Origin: Mesocentrotus franciscanus
Taxonomy: Eukaryota; Echinodermata; Echinoidea; Camarodonta; Strongylocentrotidae
Length of the DNA stretch: 64,000 nucleotides
Assembly: GCA_037976565.1 (NCBI GenBank)
Contig: CP137680.1
Location: 28,228,873-28,292,872 of the forward strand
Reading direction: 5' to 3'
The position numbers and the translations under genes are program-made. The notes under the pieces are model-generated. The model saw nothing but the letters and a program-made list of their open reading frames with translations, was not told where the DNA came from and ran no database searches. Shown piece after piece: positions 44,884 through 54,809 of the stretch (position 1 is its first letter; each line of letters opens with the position of its first letter).

Positions 44884-46505
44884 GAATAGAATAGAATTTA
44901 TTGACTCATTCGACCCCCTTCTGGGGTATGAGAGTACAACACATTTACATGTCATGATAATGATACATAATAAAGAATACAAACATAGCCTAATAATACA
45001 AAGAATACAGAATACAACAAAACAACAATATAAAAGTATAACGATAAATAGGAATGATCTAAACCTAGCCTATGCTTAACATAAATACAATATTATACAA
45101 TATGGCAAGAATACATGAAAAGTGGAGAATACCACATGAACAATATAAATAAAAACACGGAAAAAAACTACATTATTGTCCTAACTATATAAGAAATTAT
45201 AAGTTTCATTTTTGTTCATGTAAGTGAGATGTGATTGGATTGTTAAGATTTATGCAGACTAACAAAATACGGCATAATTGTTCATAGGACAAACAAAAAC
45301 ATAGTGGAATATAATGTATAGGACAAACAAACACAAAAAGTATACTAACAAAAAATAAACAAAAGAACAAAAAAACCATCAAAACTATACTTGACCTAAA
45401 GAAAGACTGTACTACAGATCAAGAATTGTTGGTTGCTTAATTAATCTTCCACTTCGGGTTGTAACAGTCCTTTTTATGGGTGACATATGATTGGATTGTT
45501 CAGATTTACATGTATATAGACCAGCAAAATATGACATTATTATCCTTAAGAAGAGTACTAATTTCTTCAGCTGTCCTATACCGGAATATAAAAATAAATT
45601 CAACATGTGTAATGTGCAAGGGCGTTTAACTATTACTTTACGACCTAAATATAACTCTCTTTCCTTTCTGAAAAAGGGCATACAAAAACATAATGGAATT
45701 CATCACCAGACTCATGCATATCACAACATGGGCATTCAATACTAATTTCATTAAAAGCTTCTTTGAATCTGTTATTATTAATTGGTAAACGGTGTGACCT
45801 ACATCTAAAACGGCTTTTAGCCATACAATTACAAGACCAGCATGGTTCAATATTTTGTCAATACAAGATAACCACTTGAAAGAAGTAGACATATCTACAT
45901 TCTGACTAATTAACCTTTGCAAAAAAATAGAATTTGACTGAATATTTAGAGGGAGAACCTTTTACTATTCTTAACCAGAAACTAACCATTCGATGTTTGA
46001 TACTAGCTGTTAGCTAGCCATGCCCTCCCAGTTTCTCCATATATCATACAATCTGGTGTAAATTTATTTACACATAACGCTGACCTGAGAAATTTTCTAT
46101 GAAATATTTCAATTTGACTCAAATCTTCATATCCCCACACTTCGCATCCGTGAATGAGTATTGGTAAGACAAGTTGGTCAAACAATTCACATTTAATATC
46201 CAGTGGCAGTTTGATTCTTTGAACCTTTGATAAATAGAGAAGAGGGCTTTCCTGGCCTGTGATACCTGTTTTGAAATAGCCTTTTTAAAACTTCCATTAT
46301 AATTAACCTGAACCCCAAGATATACAAAATCATCCACAACATCAATTTCATCTTCTCCAAATCTGAAAACTGGAAATTTACGTACTTTGCCTCTTGATAA
46401 TAAAGTACTTTAGTTTTCATAGCATTAACACTTAACTTCCAAATTTTACAATATTGAGACAAGGCATTCAAAGCCACTTGCAATTCCTCTACTGTGGTTA
46501 TTGAT
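44884..46505 (-). mobile_element. Non-LTR retrotransposon, 3' half
   Basis: Minus-strand pieces in order: VALNALSQYCKIWKLSVN and KTKVLYYQ (46380-46480), DDFVYLGVQVNYNGSFKK and QVSQARKALFS (46250-46337), FDQLVLPILIHGCEVWG and FHRKFLRSAL (46060-46185). Weaker C-terminal fragments extend to about 45420. The 3' end is AATAAATTCTATTCTATTC read from 44900 to 44884. It starts just after where the RT YxDD motif would be, so it is 5' truncated, and several frameshifts are present. Clade uncertain (jockey/RTE-X-like). Confidence 0.75.
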
Positions 46506-47454
46506 AATTTTTAATGTGTACATTATTGGTAAGAGTATGCCATAGAGGAGAAATATTCGAAAAGTTTCGTCGCAAAACGCATTACTTTGTATCTCCATTT
46601 TTTCAAAGTTGAGATATTTGCGATTGAAATGACTAAGATATAAAGAAAATAACGATAAAAAATTGTTTGATAATTTGTATAATAATTCCAAAATATTTCC
46701 TTTATTTGTAATGAGCGGGGTATCAAGTGAAAGGCATTTTTTTATATTTTACGACGGTGGTGTTACTTACACATTTTCAAAAAATGGCGCTGGACTCGTT
46801 TGTGATAAAACTCTTCATTTCTTCATCACATTTTTGTGACTGCTAATTTAGTTTTTATTTACAACAATATATTTCAATGGTACTTTCCCGATACACACGC
46901 GCTTAGAATTACAAGTCAAGTTGTTGTACATCATGAAATAATACCTACTTGAGGGTTAAACAGCCTGGTAATTGATACTCTCAGAAATTCTCCTATTCTC
47001 TCGATCTTTGCTATGCCGGTAGAAGAAACTGACCTTGTAACCAGGGAAATTAAGATTAATAGTGACATCAAATTTATCCTGGTAGTGACCTTGATGCATC
47101 TACTCATCATCCATGTTATTACTCTACGGCAATAACGAGCTACAAAGGTGAAATTCTACGTCAAGTAGTGCACTACCATTATGGTCGCGTAGCACGAGAT
47201 AACTCGGGCTTCGTATCTGAGTGAAGAGTGGCCATCCCGAGTTTACTCAGGCTTCGTAAAGAACGAGTTCAAATTGTCTAACTTGCAAAAAAAGAATTAA
47301 AACATACATTTCAGTATCTTGACATAATTATAAAAAAAAGACATTTGAATTTACCATTAGAAATGTTGAATTGGGTTGTCACCCCCCCCCCAAAAAAAAA
47401 AAACAACAGAAATGCGACCAGAGTTTTTGTTAGGGGGCACATGTCCTGTATAAT
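46506..47454. other. Intergenic, nothing recognised
   Basis: Two ACTCGGGCTTCGTA / ACTCAGGCTTCGTA words near 47202 and 47245 form a short imperfect repeat. No gene. Confidence 0.4.
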
Positions 47455-47745
47455 TATGTAGAGATGTGGTGGTCGAGTGGATATGTCACCGGACTGTGGA
47501 TCACAAGGTCCGTGGTTCGAGGCCCGCCGCGGCACTAATGTCCTTTGGCAAGACATTAATGTACATTTGCCACACTCGACCCAGGTGAAGTAAATGGGTA
47601 CCTGGCATGAATTAATTCCTTATATTGCTAGTGCGCCGTAATGGCAGCCATGTTAAAGCCGGGCTAATCATTTTCAAAGCTCTTTGGAAGCGCGTAGAGA
47701 GACGATATGCGCTATACACGAACCGAATATTATTATTATTATAAT
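47455..47745 (+). mobile_element. tRNA-derived SINE
   Basis: The head has an A-box-like TGGTCGAGTGG (47469) and a B box GGTTCGAGGCC (47514), spaced as in a tRNA. Then comes a roughly 150-bp body and the conserved tail GGAAGCGCGTAGAGAGACGATATGCGCTATA, followed by ATT repeats. The whole reads as one Pol III SINE. The tail's GCGCTATA motif is similar to those ending the LINE pieces at 12446 and 50570. Confidence 0.8.
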
Positions 47746-48006
47746 TTTTATTTTTAAGAACAGTTTTCTTTTCCCCCGCTTTTTTTATTTTTTTACATTG
47801 GTTTATTGTTAATCACTGGAGAAACAATCACCCCCCACCCTGTTAACAATCAAGACTGCCATTACCTCCAGCAACAGTAATGCCGTCACTAACAACTTTT
47901 TCACTTTCTCAATCCTTCTCATATAAACGTATAATCATATTGTTTACACTTTTGCAACACGTTACATGGTCCATGCGTATTAACAGCACCAGGGGGAGGA
48001 TAGCGG

Positions 48007-48271
48007 CAGTGGCGGATCAAGTGGGGGGCCGGGGCCCCTCCCTAGAAAAAAAAACCCGGTAAAAACACCCTTTTTGTAAAAAAAAGAAGAAGAGAAGATG
48101 GGCCCCCTCCCCTGGCGCTCAAGGGGTAGTGGTTAAAAAAAATTTCGGAGGCAAAAAAAAATAATATTGTGCTCACTACTACCCCTGAGCGAAAAATCGG
48201 CCGGCACGGTTTCGCACGAAGTGGGGCCCTTTTTCGGCCCCCTCCCTTGCCGCCGGCTGGATCCGCCCCTG
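48007..48271. mobile_element. hAT-type MITE with perfect 8-bp TSD
   Basis: 265 bp, beginning CAGTGGCGGATCAAG and ending CTGGATCCGCCCCTG. The flanks GATAGCGG at 47999-48006 and 48272-48279 are identical. CAG-starting ends and an 8-bp duplication fit hAT. Related to 28203-28419. Confidence 0.85.
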
Positions 48272-48279
48272 GATAGCGG

Positions 48280-49540
48280 ACCCCCCCCCCGGTTTCCTTA
48301 AGTATACTGGTATCAAAACATGATTCTATTACAAATAGCAGTTTGGATACGAAAGTAATATTGAATGCATTCAGAGGGTTGACTTTCGAACCTTCTTACA
48401 TAGTAATACAATACTTGAAGTAGCCATAATGTAAGAATCTACAAATCCTTCAATACAGAAGTACATAGAGGTAAATGAATTTTAACATGTATAACTTTCA
48501 TTAAAATATCATTTATTTAATAAATCTTTGATATAGACTTATAGATCCATATCACTTAGATTTCAAGGAAAATCGTTTTTCTCAATCCGCAAAATCATCT
48601 TATAAGATGGTAGCTGACATTGTTAGAATTTTAATGTTAATTCATCTAGAATTAGTTATCATTAATTCTTTGGAAGTTGACAAGATAATAAAGTTCTTTA
48701 GCTTTATAGAATGTGTAATTCTAAAAACATTATATAAATGAAAAATAACACCATGTAAATATTGTAATTTAAACTTACTTTTAATCTGTTGTATCTTTAA
48801 GACATAATCCCATTTAGAATTGTTCTGCATTCATCACTGAGGTTGTAGCCTAGTTTCCAGGAAGAAAGGGCTGTAGTGATAACCCAAGTCTGTTGAATGG
48901 AAAAATGAAATAAGATATAAGAAATATCAACATTGATTTATAACATGCATCCTGATACCTGCTCAGAGAGAGGAAGGACTGAAATTCACTTGGGGTACTA
49001 GTGGGCAAGCCTATACTAGTTTTCCTATAGGTTACTGACACTGAGTACTGAATACATCTGAGATTATTTATGATGATTGCATTAAGACGATAGGCCTGCT
49101 GGAGCTTGGATAAGACAAGATATGAAATAAGTGATACAAGGTACTTTTAATGTAAACTTGTGCTTGACCAAGCAACTTGGACCAGAGAATGTACTGGAAC
49201 ATAATGCTACTGAAACATACGAAATGTAGACTCATAGTTCACCTATATTTACATTTTATTTGTAATATAAATCACAATTGTGATATTCATTCAAGTATTC
49301 TTTTACAAGTCTACAAGGAATGAAAAATATCGGTGTCAGATCTATGATTTCCTACTTGACATGTGTTCGATGACAGCTTATTGGGGTACCTATTATTAGC
49401 ATACTTACTCATATGAAATGTAGCAGGCCTTCATCTCTAGATAAGAGATCCAGTCAATATCTGTTCTTTGGTCCTCTCCTGAGTTCGTATCCCAGCATGC
49501 TTTCATCATCCTACATGAGAGGAAAAAACGTACTTCACGC
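48280..49540. other. Intergenic, nothing recognised
   Basis: AT-rich; no coding frame with family features on either strand. Confidence 0.4.
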
Positions 49541-49600
49541 TATAGTTCTCTTCAGAACTATAAGCCCAAGAAAGATTACCAGCAGTCCTTTTTCAGGACT
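49541..49600 (+). other. Tandem hairpins flanking CAAGAAAGA (histone 3'-end-like)
   Basis: TATAGTTCT-CTTC-AGAACTATA (49541-49562) is a 9-bp perfect stem with a 4-nt loop. Seven bases after the AGAACT arm lies CAAGAAAGA (49567-49575), the known purine-rich histone downstream element of sea urchin histone genes. A second hairpin AGTCCT-TTTTC-AGGACT is at 49584-49600. No histone coding sequence is upstream, and the loop starts with C, not U, so this may be coincidence. Confidence 0.35.
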
Positions 49601-49755
49601 CCCCAATCCTCCTCCTCTCACATGTTGCAACTGTAAGCCTACTGTATAAAAACCAATAATAATGGACACATATCCACCATAATACATATTATATACCTCA
49701 CTTTAGAAATCTAGCCATCTGATTGGTCGAAATTGGAGTTGTGATTTTAGCCATG

Positions 49756-49838
49756 CCCCGCCTACCAGTCAATAGTCTTTTAAAAAGTGCCCTCATACCC
49801 GCCTACCAGTCTATAGTCTTTTGAAAAGTGCCCTCATA
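49756..49838. repeat. 41-bp direct repeat, two copies
   Basis: CCGCCTACCAGTCAATAGTC plus TTTTAAAAAGTGCCCTCATAC is followed by a near-exact second copy (CCGCCTACCAGTCTATAGTC...). Non-coding. Confidence 0.75.
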
Positions 49839-50119
49839 CTGCGATCCCCATTGGTTTACGTGTTAAAATTGTCTTTGTGCGAGCACGGACACCTTACAGT
49901 GCTTTTTGTCTGCGATTCCCAAATGATGGAAAATTTCAGTCATTTTTCCAGCGAAGACTAACAGACAGTGTCTCAGATTTTCTGTGATGTTTTAACCAAT
50001 CTTTACTCAAGAAAAGGTAAGGTAAAAATTCGTGTTAGATTTTTGTGTCAATTCGGTATATAAAAGAGATATCTACTGCTTTAATATTCGAGGACTGGCT
50101 GTTTCTATACTGTCTCGCG

Positions 50120-50440
50120 GGAAATTTGTCCTTATTTAAGGGAGGTCCTGGCGCGCCGCCCACCCAGGCGCGCCTCGGGGTGATAGCAGCGGATGCAACT
50201 TCTCCTTGAACGTATAAAAACAGCGAGTCCTCTCGTAGCAGTCGATATCTCTATACTATTAACAGACTTCCATAGATCTTATTTTGATTCTTCTTTATCT
50301 TCGTTGCTTAAGAAGTGAAAGGACGCCTTACAAAAACAAAGTAATGCATGGTTCTGTTTATACCCTATGTAGTGCTTTGAATGTGCATTAAGTATGGCTC
50401 TTCTACACACAGGACCTCCCTTAAATAAGGACAAATTTCC
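50120..50440. mobile_element. 321-bp element with 31-bp perfect inverted ends
   Basis: GGAAATTTGTCCTTATTTAA plus GGGAGGTCCTG at 50120-50150 is exactly complementary to 50410-50440. The interior has two GGCGCGCC palindromes (50151-50177) and a TATAAAAA at about 50214. No target duplication is seen. Probably a MITE; an inverted duplication is possible. Confidence 0.65.
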
Positions 50441-50489
50441 TTTGTAAACAAAGAAGGAAAGACATCGAAATGTGTATGCTAAATGCAGT

Positions 50490-50575
50490 ATTCTGTAACG
50501 CGCTTTGAGAGGCCCTTCGGTCCTGAAAAGCGCTATATAAGAACTAGCTCTTATTATTATTATTACTAGAATTAA
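50490..50575 (+). mobile_element. SINE/LINE 3' tail
   Basis: AACGCGCTTTGAGAGGCCCT and AAAAGCGCTATATAAGAACT followed by ATT repeats, the tail module shared by the SINE at 47455. Confidence 0.65.
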
Positions 50576-51840
50576 ATGTACCCTCCACTATAATACGCTT
50601 GCAACGTAAACTTAGTTCAATTTCCTTTTTACTGAACTAATAGATGGTCGTTTACTATTTGTGTGGTAAATATCCTGAAAATTTCACCTGCATGGGATTC
50701 TCTGCTCCATCTTACACATATAAGTTTCAATCTGTTGGAACAAAAAGGGGGGAAAATATGACAACCAAGGCAAGGGATCACTTTCTCTTTGTACATGTAC
50801 TTCTTAAATAGATACATAATAGAATAGATCTAGCATTCCTTTTATTTTCAATGACATGATTGGCCCTTTTAGGGTGTGGATATCAATATTCCTGTTTAAT
50901 AAACCACATCTTCCACAGTAAAAAGTCAAACTAAATGAAGGATTTAACTTGTGCCTAAATACTGCTTTCTATGGCCTACTGTACTAGGTAGAATTAGTTT
51001 GGAAACGTGATTGTCGACTAGGGATCTACTCTTATACAACGACAAAAATAGATTTATCAACATGAAATGCACAATTTGGAGAAAAAAATCTCTGATTGAC
51101 AAGCACGCTGGACCCCAAAAAAAAAAAAAAACCTACCTTAGGATACAATCCGGAAATGTTAAGACGCACAAGAAAACCCTAGGCTACATGTGAGGCTAGC
51201 AATCATCAAAACAACTCTGACTCTGACGTACATATAATTGCTCTTCAGCGCCTTAACTATGTTTTTCGAAAATGACCTCCCTTTTCACCTTGAGTTAGAC
51301 CTTTTCCCCATTTCTCTGAACATATAAAGATATTGTCTAACATCTCTGTAAGGTTTTTTTTTAATGATTAGAGGGAAAGCAATATTGATTCTCACATGAT
51401 CGGCGGTACAAGTAACTGTAGATCTTTACCTAGGAGAACCATTTAAAATGAATTTCATTCCATTGCCACCATTCACATTTCAATATTACTTCATCATGTA
51501 TTTTCAGAAGTTGACAGTCTTTCTTTCTTCAAAAGTATTATAAAAAATGATGCCAACTAATGGTGCTCCTTTGCCCCAGCGACAATTTTACAACGAGGTT
51601 TATTTCAGCAAAAGAAATAATATGGTTGGGGTTGGGTTGCGATTTGTTTTTTGTTGTGTTTATTGAAAGATTTGAGGTAAGGTGTAGCGTTATGTGCAGA
51701 CGTGAAATAGAGATTTTGGTTAGTGTAAGTATTTGTCCGTGGATCCTTATTGCTGAAGCATGTGTCCTAGAACCCCTAATGTTTGTCAACAAAAAAAGAA
51801 AGGACAGCGGGATGTAAAACGCCCTTTTAAAATACCAAAA
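50576..51840. other. Intergenic, nothing recognised
   Basis: Includes a poly-A run at 51116-51131. No gene or repeat end. Confidence 0.4.
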
Positions 51841-51849
51841 TCACGACGT

Positions 51850-52473
51850 CTCCGTAACAGCATATGATATTTATGTACACATATGTCACACCTATAATTT
51901 TGTCACACAAGTGATTCAAAACTATTGACTTTTGACGTATAATATATATTCGACCATTGCATATATAATGTGTATATTGAAATATGCTACAAACTCCTGG
52001 ATATGTATTTATTTTAATAGTTTCAAAAAAACAAACTAATGTGCTCGCATAAAGGCACAATAGGGCATACCCGATCACTACTCACATAAAAAGTTGACAA
52101 GGTATAAATCAGTACAGTTATAACAGGTAGATGTTAGCTGTAATAACTAAAATCTCCCTGATAATATCTATTTCATCGTCAAATTATCGAAAAATGCTTT
52201 TAGGTGATCAGAACTCCTTCTTTGATGTCATGTACAGCAGAGAAGAAAAAGAAATGGATATAAGAGAGAAAGGTAGAATATATACGGGAAAAGAGACAGG
52301 GGGGAAGTGTACTTGAAACGTGTCCGTTTCACTTTAAAATGCAACATTTTCTCTGAAGGGGCAAGGAAGTATATCCCCTCCCAGCTTCGTCAATCAGCCC
52401 CCACATATTTTGACGATCTATATCTATGAAGCGTCTTCCACCAGGGTGCATTAGAAACCTGGGATGCCGCTAG
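51850..52473. repeat. Dispersed repeat, copy 1 of the 61458-63492 sequence
   Basis: CCGTAACAGCATATGATATT, ACACAAGTGATTCAAAA, ACAGGTAGATGTTAGCTGTA and TTTTCTCTGAAGGGGC all recur in the same order at 61458-61540 and 62926-63492. Non-coding; identity unknown. Confidence 0.75.
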
Positions 52474-52489
52474 ACATCTATAGGCGTCA

Positions 52490-52640
52490 TGGGCGTCACT
52501 CAGGGGGTGGACAGGGGGACACGTCCCCCTTCAATTGTTAAGGGTGGGGGCACAATAGGGTATGTCCCCCCCCCCCACATTTTTGAAGTCTTGTATTTCG
52601 CATAATAGGCTCTATTTGTAGAATTTGTCAAATGTTATTG
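52490..52640. other. GC-rich patch, possible MITE end
   Basis: GGGGGACACGTCCCCC palindrome and GTATGTCCCCCCCCCC. No partner end was found. Confidence 0.35.
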
Positions 52641-52723
52641 ATTGTGGTGTGTTCGCATCAACTCGACCTTTTTTTTTACAGGTAATTTATGTGATCTACA
52701 CCGAAACTTACAGAGAGTAAAAG

Positions 52724-53976
52724 CACACTGCAAAAACAAGGGTGTTAAATTCAACACCATGGGTGTTAATTTTAGCACTTCCCCGGTATCTATATCGGAA
52801 AACATCAGCTGGTGTTATTTAACACCAGGGTTTGGAATTAAACAATTCAATGCCACTCTTGGTGTTAAAACAAGGGTGTTAAATTCAACACCATGGGTGT
52901 TAATTTTAACACTTTCCCGGTATCTATATGGGAAAACACAAGCTGGTGTTATTTAACACCAGGGTTTGGAATTAAACAACTCAATTCCACTCTTGGTGTT
53001 AATATTTGACAACTCCTACTGGTGTAGACTAACACCAATATCTGGAATCATAACAAATTCAATGCCACTTTTGGTGTTTATATTCTTGTTGATCCATTAG
53101 AGATTTTTCTATGAGTTTCTAATGGTCCCACATTCCATATTCCCTATTATCGACCATTATCGACCAGGGTAGAAGAACCAGTGGTAAACTGATAATTCAT
53201 AATCGATGTTGGCAACTGTCCACCAATAGGTATATTCTAATCTCCATTGCATTAACTCCATCACATAGATCATTTGAAGTATATTCAAGAGTAACATTTA
53301 AGTGTGTGTGTGGGTGTATTGGGTTTTTACATACGTGTATCAATCAGATATGATTATTTACGCCTGGGGACCGACCTTTAACGTCACCTTCCAAAAGACG
53401 TGACTCAGTTTCGAACCTGCGTCCTCGGCTGAATCAGTTTGTAACTTTCATTGTTAGCTGGATTACAGGCGCACGCCATAACGCCCAGTTATGTGATACA
53501 GGCTGGTACACAAATATATAATAAACATGGTAAACTAGCATGGTTAGTAATCATATAATCAATATATCTATTGCTAAAACGTTAATATAATTGTAACAAG
53601 ATCGGACAAATAATCTATTGGTCAATAATTGCCAAAGGAAAATATATATCACAAAATTGATGTACATTGTCATAATTTGCTTAACAAATCATGATAAATG
53701 TATTTTTCTGTGAACACGTGTAAAGTAATCATTAAGCGCGCGTACACTTTGTGAAAACTTATTCGACCAATCAACCGCCTTAAACGAAATCACGTGATGA
53801 AACTTTCAACACCGAGCATAAAACTACACCATGTTACTTAACACCCAGTAATTGCTTAAATCTGAGCGGTGTTAAAAATAACACCAATAGTGTTAAAAAT
53901 AACACCAATAATGGTGTCAAAAAAATTCAATACCATACTGGTGTCAGAATTTCTACACCCTGGTATTTACAGTGTA
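52724..53976. mobile_element. 1.25 kb DNA transposon with GGTGTTAA/TTAACACC arrays
   Basis: Ends CACACTGCAAAAACAAGGGT and CCTGGTATTTACAGTGTA are imperfect inverted repeats. TAAAAG flanks both sides (52718-52723 and 53977-53982). Subterminal regions are packed with GGTGTTAA / TTAACACC palindromes; the left side holds two 134-bp direct copies (52737 and 52871). No transposase is visible, so it is non-autonomous. Confidence 0.75.
53357..53488 (-). mobile_element. Pol III SINE-like repeat with 7SL-like head
   Basis: On the minus strand it begins GGGCGTTATGGCGTGCGCCT then GTAATCCAGCTAAC, resembling the Alu domain of SRP (7SL) RNA. It continues to GCAGGTTCGAAACTGAG, a B-box match, and then GGAAGGTGACGTTAAAGGTC. 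It lies inside the TTAACACC element. Whether it is 7SL- or tRNA-derived cannot be decided by eye. Confidence 0.45.
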
Positions 53977-54003
53977 TAAAAGAAATGAAATTCTGACGAA
54001 ATT

Positions 54004-54036
54004 AATAGGTGGTCTGTTGATAACAGACCACCTATT
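54004..54036. repeat. 15-bp perfect hairpin with 3-nt loop
   Basis: AATAGGTGGTCTGTT-GAT-AACAGACCACCTATT, 22 bases beyond the target duplication of the TTAACACC element. Confidence 0.8.
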
Positions 54037-54194
54037 TAATGGCATACATTGCCTGAAATTCTGGGTTAAAAGTCAACAAGGCCAGGTAGGGTGGGAGTAG
54101 TACATAAGTAGCTGACCAGGAATCTGACACATCTTTATCGCTGTACACGGCGTCATTATATCACCAATTAGATACAGCTATAGTGGCAGAAACG

Positions 54195-54266
54195 TGACCA
54201 TAATGACCATAATGACCATAATGACCATATTGACCATATTGACCATATTGACCATATTGCCCATAT
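54195..54266. repeat. 9-bp minisatellite (TGACCATAW)8
   Basis: Eight tandem units: the first three are TGACCATAA, the next four TGACCATAT and the last TGCCCATAT, a neat phase change within one array. Confidence 0.9.
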
Positions 54267-54809
54267 TGTTGTCGCAAACAAGCATGTCACATCCTGGTAC
54301 GCGATTCATCGGGGCTTCTTTACGTGTTTTTACTTTAGCAAGCTAACGTAACCGAAAGTTAAAACAACCGGCTTTCCGACCAGCTTTCAATTCGGAGTCG
54401 GGATTTACAAATTTACCCCTAAACGCGCACAGCAGGATTTTGAAAGAGTATCCTTTTTCTTGAAAATTGTCCAATCTAAAAAAAAACACCCCTTTATACG
54501 CGTTTTCTCGGTCACGCATAATTACAGTATTTATATTTGACTGAGATCCCTGGGGTTTTATTCCACTTAAAACACTCATTAAAAAAGGTTAATCAAAGTT
54601 TGTAGAAAGTCCTAGAGGAAATGTCAATAGGCCGTATTCACGAAAACGAGCAATTGCTATTGCTATAGGTTTTTGACATGCTGCAAATGCATGATGCTTA
54701 GCTGCTAATGCTATAAATCTTTTGTCTACCACAATACTGAGAAGAACAAAAGTTGGATCACTTCCCGGAGGAATTATGTAATAGGATTATGTCTTTAGGT
54801 ATTAACATA

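Noticed and set aside
47455..47530. Functional tRNA gene at the SINE head
   Set aside because: Acceptor stem does not pair and it continues into a SINE body with an ATT tail.
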